From positions 41,260 to 105,259 of the forward strand of contig JBBQSD010000005.1 of the NCBI GenBank assembly GCA_038214135.1: a DNA stretch of 64,000 nucleotides, read 5' to 3'. This stretch comes from JANLSE01 sp038214135. Its GTDB lineage: Bacteria; Chloroflexota; Chloroflexia; Chloroflexales; Roseiflexaceae. The translations under genes were made by a program, and so were the position numbers. How positions within the stretch are numbered: position 1 is the first letter of the stretch; each line of letters starts with the position of its first letter. The notes beneath the pieces were generated by a model that searched no databases, had not been told where the DNA came from, and saw only the letters and a list, made by a program, of their open reading frames with translations. Below, in pieces: positions 44,538-52,802 of the stretch.

Positions 44538-45416
44538 ATGGAACAACTATCATTTATTGATGATCCACGGCCTGGTGCAATTGTTAATGTGGCAATGGTT
44601 CCACAGCGCAGCCCTTTCCGGTACCCTGGTGGAAAGACCTGGCTTGTACCACGAATACGCGAATGGTTAAGCAGCCGAAATACTTCTCCTGTCGAATGTA
44701 TTGAGCCATTTGCTGGAGGGGCGATTGTAAGCTTAACCATTGCTTTCGAGCGTCTCACAAACCATGTCACACTTGTAGAACTTGATCATCACGTTGCTGC
44801 GGTGTGGCATACCATCATATATGGCGATGCACTCTGGCTTGCAGAACGAATAGCAACCTTCGATCTCACTCCAGAAACCGTGGAGGAAACGTTATCTGAA
44901 CCAGCATATACGCTCCCTGATATTGCATTCCAGACAATTCTTAAGAACCGTGTAAACCGTGGTGGTATTCTCGCCAATGGTGCCGGAAGGATTAAGAATG
45001 GCGAGAATGGAAAGGGGCTCAAATCGCGATGGTACCCACAAACACTCAAGCAACGTATTATGAACATTACTGATGTGCGTGAACGGATACGCCTTATTGA
45101 GGGTGATGGCCTCGCGGTGATTCGCAGCAACGCTGATCGTGAGGATGTTGTCTTCTTTATCGACCCACCGTATACAGCGGGCGGTAAGCGCGCGGGTAGC
45201 CGATTATACACGCATTCCGAGCTTGATCACGAGGAGCTTTTCCGGATTGTATCAACGATTTCCGGCGATTTCTTGATGACCTACGATAATGCCGATGAAA
45301 TCTATGATTTAGCCCGAAAGTATCATTTTGATACACAACTCGTGGCTATGAGGAGTACGCATCATACTGAGATGACGGAGCTTCTTATTGGTAAAAATTT
45401 GGATTGGGCGCGGTAG
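44538..45416 (+). CDS. Dam-type DNA adenine-N6 methyltransferase (D12 class)
   Basis: 292 residues. FRYPGGKTWL (residues 27-36) is the SAM-binding motif I of alpha-class (Dam/DpnM) adenine methylases, IEPFAGGAIVSLTIAFERL follows, and VVFFIDPPYTAGGKRAG has the catalytic DPPY near residue 207. The insert between them is the target-recognition part; the target sequence cannot be read out. Codon use is richer in A/T than neighbours, suggesting transfer. It sits 8 bp after an interrupted ORF, and no intact nuclease is seen, so it now acts as a solitary methylase (inference). Confidence 0.9.
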   Translation: MEQLSFIDDPRPGAIVNVAMVPQRSPFRYPGGKTWLVPRIREWLSSRNTSPVECIEPFAGGAIVSLTIAFERLTNHVTLVELDHHVAAVWHTIIYGDALWLAERIATFDLTPETVEETLSEPAYTLPDIAFQTILKNRVNRGGILANGAGRIKNGENGKGLKSRWYPQTLKQRIMNITDVRERIRLIEGDGLAVIRSNADREDVVFFIDPPYTAGGKRAGSRLYTHSELDHEELFRIVSTISGDFLMTYDNADEIYDLARKYHFDTQLVAMRSTHHTEMTELLIGKNLDWAR

Positions 45417-45475
45417 GTACTTTCAGGTTTTCATTTGTCGAGCACAAGTAGACAATCTTGTACGGCTTATCAGTG

Positions 45476-45499
45476 CGGGCCGACACATTGGTCGGCCCG
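45476..45499. repeat. CGGGCCGAC hairpin repeat
   Basis: 9-bp stem CGGGCCGAC / GTCGGCCCG with an ACATTG loop, flanked by GTG and TACGC. A diverged relative is near 34240-34261. It lies between the methylase (+) and proS (-), which converge, so it may terminate both. Nothing else is seen between 45417 and 45644. Confidence 0.55.
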
Positions 45500-45644
45500 T
45501 ACGCATGGTGCTCCAGCGCAGATGTTATTCGAAACTCTATAGCGAAGTACAGATCTCTTGATCCGATCTTTGGACTGCGGCAGGCATGCTGCCGCACGCA
45601 AACACGGCTTGCGCACTCCATACGATTAACATGTTTACACTTCG

Positions 45645-47405
45645 CTATTGCCGCAGATGTTGCACAATGCTATCGCGGTTCACCTTGATTGCCGCGCCAG
45701 CGCGGGGTTTGACCTCCACGACACCCTCGGCCAACATGCGGTCGCTGACCAATAATCGCAGCGGTAGCCCGATTAAATCGGCATCATTGAATTTGACACC
45801 CGGCGTCTCATCGCGGTCGTCATACAGCACAGCAATGCCATTGGCCCCCAGCTCCTGATACAGGATATCGGCGGCGCTGCGGGTTGCCTCACTCTTACCG
45901 AGCCGAATCAGGTGGGCCTGATATGGTGCAACGCTTGGCGGCCAGATGATCCCAGCGCTATCGTGATGTTGTTCGATGATCACATGCAGCAGGCGTTCCA
46001 GGCCAATACCATAGGAACCCATCACGATTGGGCGGGCGATGCCGCTCTGATCCAGAAATGTCGCGCCAAGTGCCTCGGCATAGCGTGTGCCCAGCTGGAA
46101 GATATGCCCGATTTCAATCCCGCTCTCAATCGTCAGGCCTGTTCCACAGCGCGGGCATGGATCGCCAGCCCGCACCGCAGCAACATCGGCCCCCAGTGTT
46201 GCATTCCAATCGCGGCCATAGACAACATTGCGGAAGTGGCAGCCCGCCTGATTGGCACCAGCAACCAGTGGTATCGCATTAGCAACCGAGTGATCGGCGA
46301 TCACAACGACCCCTGGCCCTGATTGTGGATCACTGGTGCGCTGGATGGCCAATCCAACCGGTGATGCATAGCCCGGCACGGCACCGGCAGCCAGGATCTG
46401 TTCGCTGGTGGCCGCTGTGAGCGCGGAAACACCAGCGGCGATGCGTAGTTTGGCCTCGCTGACCTCGCGATCACCACGGATGACAACGAAGATCAGCCCG
46501 CGCTCTGGCGAATCGAAGAATACCGCCTTGGCGGTTGCTGCTTCTGCAACACCCATAAATGCTGCCACATCGGCAATTGTCGTGCAGTGAGGCGTCGCTA
46601 CGATTGCACGCGCTTCGATTGGTTGGTGCTGATCGGCGCGGTGTTCTGTTTCACCAATCAATACAGCACTGGTACTGGAACTATGTTCGCCAGTTGTTGC
46701 CACCTCGGCATTGGCTGCATAGCCACAACTCGGGCAGATCACGATCTCATCCTCGCCAGCTTCGGAGAGTGCCAGATATTCGGTCGTTTCGCTGCCACCC
46801 ATCTCGCCGCCGCTGGCCTGGGCGGCAACATAGCGGATGCCACAGTGCTGGAAGATGCGCTCAAAGGCGGCTCCGATGCGCTGATAGGCCGCAGCAAGCC
46901 CTGCTGGATCGGCATCAAGCGAATAGGCATCGAGCATGGTAAACTCGCGCAGACGTAATAAGCCGCCCTTTGGGCGCAGTTCATCGCGATACTTGGTATG
47001 GATCTGGTAGACGAGTGCTGGCATGTGGCGATAGGATGTGATCTCGCGGCGGGCCAGTTCGGCAATCGGCTCCTCGTTGGTTGGCGCAAACAGCAATGGG
47101 CGCTCGGTGCGATCCGCAAAGCGCAGCATCAATGGCCCATACTCCTGGTAGCGACCACTACGTTCCCATGCCTGTGCGGACTGAACCAATGGGATACGCA
47201 GTTCCTGGGCAGCAATCGCTTCTAATTCCTTGTGGATGATCTGCTCGATTTTGCGCACCACGCGCATACCAAGTGGCAGGATGGCGAAGCTGCCGGTTTG
47301 TAGCGCTCGCACCAGGCCAGCACGCAGAGCCAGTTGGTAGGCGGCGTGTTCGGCCTCATGTGGCGCATCGCGCAGCGTTCGTGCAAACAGGGTTGCCATT
47401 CGCAT
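45645..47405 (-). CDS. proS: Prolyl-tRNA synthetase, bacterial type
   Basis: 586 residues from the ATG at 47405, with AAAGGA upstream; the longer frame to 47591 runs through the T-box leader. Class II core: [19 protein letters not shown] and [20 protein letters not shown] (motif 2), [19 protein letters not shown] (motif 3). Between them, residues about 230-390 form the YbaK-like editing insertion that clears Ala-tRNA(Pro). The C-terminal anticodon-binding domain is [20 protein letters not shown], then [12 protein letters not shown]. It charges tRNA-Pro with proline. It is preceded by a T-box riboswitch, so expression should rise when uncharged tRNA-Pro accumulates. Confidence 0.95.
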   Translation of the reverse strand: MRMATLFARTLRDAPHEAEHAAYQLALRAGLVRALQTGSFAILPLGMRVVRKIEQIIHKELEAIAAQELRIPLVQSAQAWERSGRYQEYGPLMLRFADRTERPLLFAPTNEEPIAELARREITSYRHMPALVYQIHTKYRDELRPKGGLLRLREFTMLDAYSLDADPAGLAAAYQRIGAAFERIFQHCGIRYVAAQASGGEMGGSETTEYLALSEAGEDEIVICPSCGYAANAEVATTGEHSSSTSAVLIGETEHRADQHQPIEARAIVATPHCTTIADVAAFMGVAEAATAKAVFFDSPERGLIFVVIRGDREVSEAKLRIAAGVSALTAATSEQILAAGAVPGYASPVGLAIQRTSDPQSGPGVVVIADHSVANAIPLVAGANQAGCHFRNVVYGRDWNATLGADVAAVRAGDPCPRCGTGLTIESGIEIGHIFQLGTRYAEALGATFLDQSGIARPIVMGSYGIGLERLLHVIIEQHHDSAGIIWPPSVAPYQAHLIRLGKSEATRSAADILYQELGANGIAVLYDDRDETPGVKFNDADLIGLPLRLLVSDRMLAEGVVEVKPRAGAAIKVNRDSIVQHLRQ

Positions 47406-47492
47406 TGGGATTCCTTTCTGTTCATTCAATCTCATTCTGACTCCTGAGAGTTGAGAGCTGAGAGCTGAAAGCTCGGTAGCACTGTGCCCAAC

Positions 47493-47758
47493 AAAAAAGC
47501 CGCCCCTGAGCAATCGCTCAAGGACGGCGGAAAGCCGTGGTACCACCCTGGTTGAGGCAGAAACGCCTCCACTCTGCCGCCACCGCCTCATAGGAGAGGG
47601 CGCGTCCCGATTACGGGGGACTCAACCGGCCAGCCTTGGGTGAACGACACATATCGCTCAGTTCGGCGGCGACGTGGGTGGGTTACGGCCACCACTGCGG
47701 GGAGGGGTTCGGCACAGGCTGCTGATCGGGCTCACACTCTCCCCGACTCGCTGGGCAG
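47493..47758 (-). promoter_or_regulatory. T-box riboswitch upstream of proS
   Basis: On the minus strand the conserved T-box sequence AGGGTGGTACCACGG is at 47550-47536. It is followed by a terminator stem GCCGTCC.TTGAGCGATTGCTCA with GGGGCGGC and a run of six Ts at 47498-47493, 88 nt before the proS ATG. The 5' end has AGCGAGTCGGGGAG and GTGAGCCCGA (about 47752-47728), typical of Stem I. Pro codons (CCC/CCG-type) occur in the Stem I internal region, but I cannot fix the specifier loop by eye. The overall length and position match aminoacyl-tRNA synthetase T-boxes. Confidence 0.9.
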
Positions 47759-48161
47759 TAACATTGCGCATACTGGTTCCCCGTGCAACGTCATTTGCTG
47801 TTTAATTGGATATTACGGTAGCATGGGTCGTATGGGTTGTCAATTGGAATGTGTGTGTATTTTTGCAGAAACCGTTCCCTCACCCCGCCCTACGGGCACC
47901 CAGAGGGTAGCCGACCCGTAATGGATGTTATTGGCTCGCCAATGCCCGTTGGTCATACCACACAGAAGTTGAAGGGCCACACAGTTATATTTGGGGTTCG
48001 GGGCAAGGCCCCGACCGCGGGTTTGGGGCGCGTAGCCCGAAAACCCCAACAGCAAATGACATTTACGCCATCTGGCGCGTTTGACGGTCGTAGGGCAGAT
48101 TGGTATAATCTGCGATAACTGCTCGATTATTAATAAACAGGCCACAGGGAGGCGAATCGCA
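47759..48161. repeat. Intergenic region with 124-bp-family repeat and GGGGCAAGGCCCC element
   Basis: No gene. TTTTTGCAGAAACCGTTCCC (47860-47879) starts like the 124-bp repeat, then has CTCACCCCGCCCTACGGGC inserted, followed by CCGTAATGGATGTTATTGG and CCCGTTGGTCATACCACA (to about 47960). GGGGTTCGGGGCAAGGCCCC (about 47992-48011) recurs at 19130. The TGACGGTCGTAGGGCAGAT stretch before 48120 is unassigned. GGGAGGCG precedes the next start. Confidence 0.7.
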
Positions 48162-48650
48162 ATGGACCCAACTTACTTTACGACTCCGACAACCGGCTTT
48201 GGACCAGCCGAGTGGGTCTTCTTTATCGCCTCAATCGCTGTTGCGCTTGGCGGTATCTATCTGGCATTTCTTCTGGCGGACTCAAACGCGGTTCGGTTGC
48301 AGGCATTGCGCCAGATCGGCTATGCGATGGCTGGCAGCGGCGTGTTGGGTGTGATCGTTGGCGGAGTGAAACTTTCTGGTTTGGCACTCGCGCCACTGTG
48401 GCTCACGATTGTGACGCTGCTGTTGCTGATTGTCGCTGCCTATGCATTGTATATCCTGATCTCGGTGTTGCCGCAACGATTGGCCGCGCAGATCCAGAGC
48501 CGCCCACGCAATGCACCCCGTGGTGTATCGGCGCAGCGCCCGGCAGCACCACGTTCCCCCACGGTTGCTCCCTCGAATGGCACCGAACGCCCAGCCGTAC
48601 TCGGCAATCGCCGCGAATCCCGCCGCGACAGGAAACGACGCGGGAAATGA
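48162..48650 (+). CDS. Membrane protein with basic C-terminal tail
   Basis: 162 residues from ATG 48162, preceded by AGGGAGGCGAATCGCA. Three membrane helices: GPAEWVFFIASIAVALGGIY, IGYAMAGSGVLGVIVGGVKL and LWLTIVTLLLLIVAAYALYI, then a hydrophilic tail rich in Arg and Pro (SRPRNAPRGVSAQRP ... RRESRRDRKRRGK). The tail probably faces the cytoplasm and may bind nucleic acid or ribosomes. I know no family for it. It is followed by a broken gene on the same strand. Confidence 0.6.
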   Translation: MDPTYFTTPTTGFGPAEWVFFIASIAVALGGIYLAFLLADSNAVRLQALRQIGYAMAGSGVLGVIVGGVKLSGLALAPLWLTIVTLLLLIVAAYALYILISVLPQRLAAQIQSRPRNAPRGVSAQRPAAPRSPTVAPSNGTERPAVLGNRRESRRDRKRRGK

Positions 48651-48672
48651 TACAGGGCACAATTATCTTCTA

Positions 48673-49030
48673 ATGCTTGAAGGGCATGGAGGTTGCGTGA
48701 TTGCAGCTCTCCATGCCCTTCCGAATTATCTGGAACATCCTGATCCAGATGTGCAGCTGCAACGCCTTGGCATTGTTGTGCCATTCGAGCTGTCTTCGGC
48801 GAGATGGCAGTACTGGGCAACGGTCTTCGCGCCGCATCGGTGACAGCCGTTGAGGATTGTGTGTTATTGCGGCTCGATCAGGAGGCACTCTATGAACTGA
48901 TGGCCGATAGGGTTGAGGTAGCGTATGGCATCATTCATGTACTTGTGAACCGGATTAATGATCGCATGCAGGATCTTGGTGCGCTACAGGCGCGGGTGCA
49001 ACAGCTCGTTGGGGGTAGAGTTTGTTTTTT
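48673..49030 (+). pseudogene. HEAT/cyclic-nucleotide-binding protein remnant with its middle deleted
   Basis: The first frame from ATG 48673 reads VIAALHALPNYLEHPDPDVQ and LQRLGIVVPF, a HEAT-like helical end. At about 48793 the match moves to another frame: VFGEMAVLGNGLRAASVTAV, EDCVLLRLDQEALYELMADR and VEVAYGIIHVLVNRINDRM. The latter is the C-terminal half of a cyclic-nucleotide-binding (CRP/effector-type) domain, as in proteins that join HEAT repeats and a cNMP domain. The cNMP phosphate loop (GExG) and everything before FGEMA are missing, so a deletion plus frame change is indicated. Past about 49013 the frame runs into repeat sequence, without a proper end. Confidence 0.7.
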
Positions 49031-49043
49031 TGCGGGAACCGTT

Positions 49044-49195
49044 CCCTCACCCCGCCCTACGGGCACCCCACACCCCCTGGGAGAGGGGCCGGGGGTGAGG
49101 GCGGTTTTTGGTTCTAATACCAGACGCCCCAACGAGGCGTCTCTACCCGGTGGCAATTCTGACTCCTGACTCCTGACTCCTGAATACTCGGTCTG
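49044..49195. repeat. CCCTCACC hairpin, GAGGCGTCTC hairpin and heptamer repeat
   Basis: 49044-49101 is a CCCTCACCCC...GGGTGAGGG hairpin element with inner CCCTGGGAGAGGGGCC. At 49122-49142 AGACGCC / GGCGTCT arms flank CCAACGA. At 49153-49190 are three CTGACTC-type heptamers, then TGAATACTCGG. These lie between two genes that converge and could end both transcripts. Confidence 0.75.
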
Positions 49196-49197
49196 GG

Positions 49198-51129
49198 CTA
49201 TTTCACCACCAACGGCAATGCCACCTGTACAATCTTATCGAGCACCTGGAAGATGCGTGCATTCGATGGATTGCCGCCACTTTTTTGGATTGTGATTGAA
49301 ATATTCGCAATCGTTGCGAGATCAGCCGTTGCGATGCTGGCAGTCAGGCGTGTGCTGCTCACAAACTGGGTTGTGCGCGTGGCTCCGCCCCAGAGCACAC
49401 TCGTTCCTGGCTCGAAATCGGCTCCAATCACCGTTAACGTGATGCCATTCTGGCCAGCCTGGGCAAAACCTGGTGTCAGCGCCGCCAGATATGGTGTTGC
49501 GCCGAATTCGTGTGCGCCAACATCACAGGTACCGCGCCTTGCAATGCCGCGCTGATCGGTTGCTGGGCAGGTTGCCAGATTGCCAGCATCGATTGCCGGG
49601 CTGGTCTGCGCCAGTGGGATTGTCTGCGTTGGCCCGCCGGTGTCGGCCAGCGTTGCCAGTTGCGGGTCGCGGAAATCGGGGAGGCTGCGCTGATTGATCG
49701 CGCTCTTGCCCTGTAAACAGCTGATCTCATTGAAGAAGTTTGGGCTGGCATTGCGCGGCGGGAATTGCAGATTATTGCCGCCATCGCTGAGTTCCGATGA
49801 ACAATGCTGCTGGATCGTCCAATCATTCGGCCCATTATCGGCGGTATTGTTGGAAAAGATCACGTTGCGAACAATGCCGCCGGGATTAGTATTGATCTGG
49901 CTATTGCTGATTGCGCCGCCAACCCAGCCGGCGAAATTACCCGCAAAGGTTGTGTTGGTTAGCACGAACTGGTTTGTGTTATTGACGACATACAGCGCGC
50001 CGCCATTGGCATTGAACGATGAACCCTCAGCTCGATTGGCGCTAAAGGTTGAATTGCTGATTGTGATGATCGCTCGCTGTGCAAAGGCCAACGCCCCGCC
50101 CGAGCCATCGAATGGCGCGGCGCTCTTTTTTACCGAATTATTGGCAAAGGTGCTGTTGGTGATTGTGATCGATGGGTTGCCAGTACCAGCCCCATTGTTG
50201 GTGCCGCCACCACTGATTGCGCCACCCAATGCGCCATTGCCGCCAACAATCGCGTTATTGCTGAAACTACTGCGGTCAATCGCCATGCCGGTGCTATCCT
50301 CGTACATGTTGACATACATAGCGCCGCCGGAATTGTAGCTTGTGTTGCCAGTGAAGCTGCTCTCACTGACGCTAAAGATACTGCCTGAACCGCCAAGTCC
50401 ATCGATATAGATCGCACCACCCTGGCTATCGGCGGGAGTTGCCCCGATAGCACTATTTGTGTTGAATATGCTTCTGCTGATGCTCAGGCCACTCTGCAGA
50501 ATATGAATAGCACCGCCAGATGCATTATCGGCGCGATTATTATTGAAGGTGCTAGCCGCCACCGTCACCGTTCCACCCTGGGAATAGATCGCGCCACCAC
50601 CATAATCATAGGCATTGCCACCGGCACCCGCCTGTGCCGAGATATTGTTGCTGAATGTGACATTCTCAAGGATCAACGTTGGTTTGAAGCTTGGATTGGC
50701 ACCCTGGAAGATACTCTGAATCGCAGCACCATTGGCATCTGTCCCTGTTCCGGCTGCGCGCCCTTGTGTGAATATCAGATTGCGGATTGTCAGCGTTGTG
50801 CTGCTGCTGAGTGAACGATGGCGAATGATCCGGCGCTGATTCGCACCAGAAAGGGTGATCAACCCAGCGCCATCGATTGTCGTGTTCGGAACAGAAATAT
50901 CCAGCGTCGCATCCACGATAATGGTTACTGGATTCGGGCCACAATGAAAGGTGATATTGCCGCCGCCCTGTACGGCGCTGGCCAGGGCAGCAGCGCTACA
51001 ACTGGCTGGGCTGCCGGTTCCGACAACGCCAGCGGCCTGGGCTGGTTGGACAGCAAGGCTCAGGAATAGCATGCCCAGGAGCATTATTGCTAATCGGATG
51101 CGGATGGATAGTGCTGTGTGTAGATGCAT
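49198..51129 (-). CDS. Secreted right-handed beta-helix (choice-of-anchor Q) protein ending in LPLVVK
   Basis: 643 residues. Signal peptide (RLAIMLLGMLFLSLAVQPAQAAG), SCSAAALASAVQGGGNITFH, then a long right-handed beta-helix with phrases like GGAIYSQGGTVTVAASTFNN, SITITNSTFANNSV and GGALYVVNNTNQF. The helix ends SPAIDAGNLATCPATDQRGI and RRGTCDVGAHEFG, just as in the 26740 protein. A following IPT/TIG domain (LTPGFAQAGQNGITLTVIGA) precedes IVQVALPLVVK at the stop. Paralogous with the 26740 gene but with a different last domain. Probably displayed or released outside the cell; no catalytic motif is seen. Confidence 0.85.
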   Translation of the reverse strand: MHLHTALSIRIRLAIMLLGMLFLSLAVQPAQAAGVVGTGSPASCSAAALASAVQGGGNITFHCGPNPVTIIVDATLDISVPNTTIDGAGLITLSGANQRRIIRHRSLSSSTTLTIRNLIFTQGRAAGTGTDANGAAIQSIFQGANPSFKPTLILENVTFSNNISAQAGAGGNAYDYGGGAIYSQGGTVTVAASTFNNNRADNASGGAIHILQSGLSISRSIFNTNSAIGATPADSQGGAIYIDGLGGSGSIFSVSESSFTGNTSYNSGGAMYVNMYEDSTGMAIDRSSFSNNAIVGGNGALGGAISGGGTNNGAGTGNPSITITNSTFANNSVKKSAAPFDGSGGALAFAQRAIITISNSTFSANRAEGSSFNANGGALYVVNNTNQFVLTNTTFAGNFAGWVGGAISNSQINTNPGGIVRNVIFSNNTADNGPNDWTIQQHCSSELSDGGNNLQFPPRNASPNFFNEISCLQGKSAINQRSLPDFRDPQLATLADTGGPTQTIPLAQTSPAIDAGNLATCPATDQRGIARRGTCDVGAHEFGATPYLAALTPGFAQAGQNGITLTVIGADFEPGTSVLWGGATRTTQFVSSTRLTASIATADLATIANISITIQKSGGNPSNARIFQVLDKIVQVALPLVVK

Positions 51130-51353
51130 TGATAGTTCTCCAGAGATGTGTACGCAGCAACGCGCTGCAACCCTGACTCCTGCCCCTACGATACCATCCT
51201 CTGCGCTGATCGCAGGTGACTGAATGATCGCAATTTGGTAGCACTCTGTGACAGCTACGGCTATTCGGCTATGGAGATACTATCGTTTATAATCCTGTGG
51301 GGCTGGTTGAATATTCGTTATAGTAGAGTGCAGAAGTATTGAATGTTCGTTGA

Positions 51354-51410
51354 CCCTCACCCGCCCTGCTGGCACCCCTCTCCCTCTTGGGAGAGGGGCA
51401 GGGGTGAGGG
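51354..51410. repeat. CCCTCACC hairpin repeat supplying an RBS
   Basis: CCCTCACCCGCCCTGCTGGC ... CCTCTCCCTCTTGGGAGAGG ... GGGGTGAGGG, a strong hairpin. Its right end, GTGAGGGAG, sits directly before the ATG at 51413 and would be that gene's ribosome-binding site. Confidence 0.75.
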
Positions 51411-51412
51411 AG

Positions 51413-51913
51413 ATGGCCGAGATGCACATGACCGAATTACATGGCCAACAGCTTGTGTTACGGCTGCTAACAGAATCTGATCTTCCCGATCTTCTGCGGG
51501 TGTATCAGGCAACCCCCGATTATTTTGGGTTGGCTGGCCCAACCAGCGCAGATGTGTGGCAGCAATGGCATCTCGCCCAAATAACTCCTGGCCGGCAGTT
51601 GTTCGGGATCTATCATCGGGATGTGCAGCAATACATTGGTGCTGCGGATGTGCAGATTGGCGTCCCGCAACCAGAAACGGCGGCGCTGTGGATCTTGATT
51701 GAATCGCGCTGGCAGCACCAGGGGTATGCACAGGAGTGTATTGCCATTCTGGAGCAATGGCTGATTTCCGTGCAGGGTGTTGAGTCGTTGTGTGCGATTG
51801 CATCCCGAACCGAAACAAGCCTGCGGTTTCTTGAATTGCAGGGCTTTCGAGAAACCGATACGCCAGCGGTCGCGCCAGTTGGTTCTGAACCGGCATTCTG
51901 GATGTGTTGGTGA
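51413..51913 (+). CDS. GNAT-family N-acetyltransferase
   Basis: 166 residues from ATG 51413; ATGs at 51422 and 51428 are also possible, and MTELHGQQLVLRLL is the more natural family start. RimJ/RimL-like: LVLRLLTESDLPDLLRVYQA at the start, ETAALWILIESRWQHQGYAQE as the acetyl-CoA-binding beta4/alpha3 (R/Q-x-x-G-x-A pattern, here HQGYAQ), and SLCAIASRTETSLRFLELQG followed by FRETD near the end. It transfers acetyl groups to an unknown amine. It is followed by another acetyltransferase-like gene 31 bp later on the same strand, an apparent operon. Confidence 0.8.
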   Translation: MAEMHMTELHGQQLVLRLLTESDLPDLLRVYQATPDYFGLAGPTSADVWQQWHLAQITPGRQLFGIYHRDVQQYIGAADVQIGVPQPETAALWILIESRWQHQGYAQECIAILEQWLISVQGVESLCAIASRTETSLRFLELQGFRETDTPAVAPVGSEPAFWMCW

Positions 51914-51944
51914 CGCGCTGGCGTTGGAGAGGCTCAATAACGCA

Positions 51945-52763
51945 ATGGTTACTCTGGACGAAATTGTGCATGATGATGCGCTCGCGTATCTTGTTCGTCA
52001 GCGGGATCGCCATCTGATGCACCTTGGGGCGCTTTTGTATGATCAGGTGCGAACGATGATTGGATTGCGCCAGCATGGAGTGCTGATTGCATTGGTGCTG
52101 ATTGTTGATTATTCCGGTGCATTGCCCAACCCGCGCCCGACGATGATGGTGGCGGCTGATGATCCAGCAGCGCTGCTTCGTTTGGTGCAGCTTGGAGCCG
52201 AGCGCCGCTCATGGCCGGATCGCGGTGTCTGGGCGGTGGCAACGCCAGCATTGCGCGATGTTCTCGAATCCTGGCTGCAGCTGCGCCATAGCCCATTGCG
52301 CGGACTGAACTTCTATGGCACCGAATATGCAGATGGCACCGCGATCATGCTCATGCCACCACTGTATGATTCGACCAACCTGATTGTACGTTCACTCAGC
52401 GATGCCGATGCGACAACACTTGATCTCAGCCCTTGTAACCTGAGCATCACCGCACTACGCAGTTGGTTGCGGCAGGGTTGGCGCGCCTTTGGCGTGCTTC
52501 AGCAGAACGTTCTGTTGGCACACGTACTAGCTGCCTACCCAATCGGTGATTCCGATGAGATCGCGGCTGTCTATACTGCTGCCCGTGCGCGGCGGCGTGG
52601 CATTGGCGCAGCCGTTGTGGCCGCCGTAATCACCGATAGCCGTAGCCGTGGGCGGCGCGCATTCTATGTCGCGCAGCGCACCAATCTGGCCTCCTGTGCG
52701 CTCGCCGAACGATTGGGCCTGGCGATGATTGCACAAACATGGGAAATTGTGATTGAGCAATGA
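51945..52763 (+). CDS. GNAT-type acetyltransferase with N-terminal extension
   Basis: 272 residues from ATG 51945; the longer frame back to 51777 overlaps the previous gene. The C-terminal about 100 residues hold the GNAT core: SDEIAAVYTAARARRRGIGA (acetyl-CoA loop RRRGIG), AVVAAVITDSRSRGRRAFYV and ALAERLGLAMI. The N-terminal about 150 residues (LVRQRDRHLMHLGALLYDQV, LALVLIVDYSGALPNPRPT) are a poorly conserved lobe as in two-lobed GNATs. The substrate is unknown. It may be cotranscribed with the GNAT before and the MFS transporter after it (39-bp gap). Confidence 0.75.
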   Translation: MVTLDEIVHDDALAYLVRQRDRHLMHLGALLYDQVRTMIGLRQHGVLIALVLIVDYSGALPNPRPTMMVAADDPAALLRLVQLGAERRSWPDRGVWAVATPALRDVLESWLQLRHSPLRGLNFYGTEYADGTAIMLMPPLYDSTNLIVRSLSDADATTLDLSPCNLSITALRSWLRQGWRAFGVLQQNVLLAHVLAAYPIGDSDEIAAVYTAARARRRGIGAAVVAAVITDSRSRGRRAFYVAQRTNLASCALAERLGLAMIAQTWEIVIEQ

Positions 52764-52802
52764 ATTGACGGATGAATTGACGGATGAGAGGATAGCGACC
52801 CA

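Noticed and set aside
44538..45416. Complete restriction-modification system
   Set aside because: Only the methylase is intact; the adjacent ORF is interrupted and not recognised as a nuclease.
45645..47591. Longer proS start at 47591
   Set aside because: The added residues come from the T-box terminator and antiterminator region. ATG 47405 has an RBS and fits the family.
51357..52076. Minus-strand 239-codon frame
   Set aside because: Antisense to two GNAT genes, with unlikely composition.
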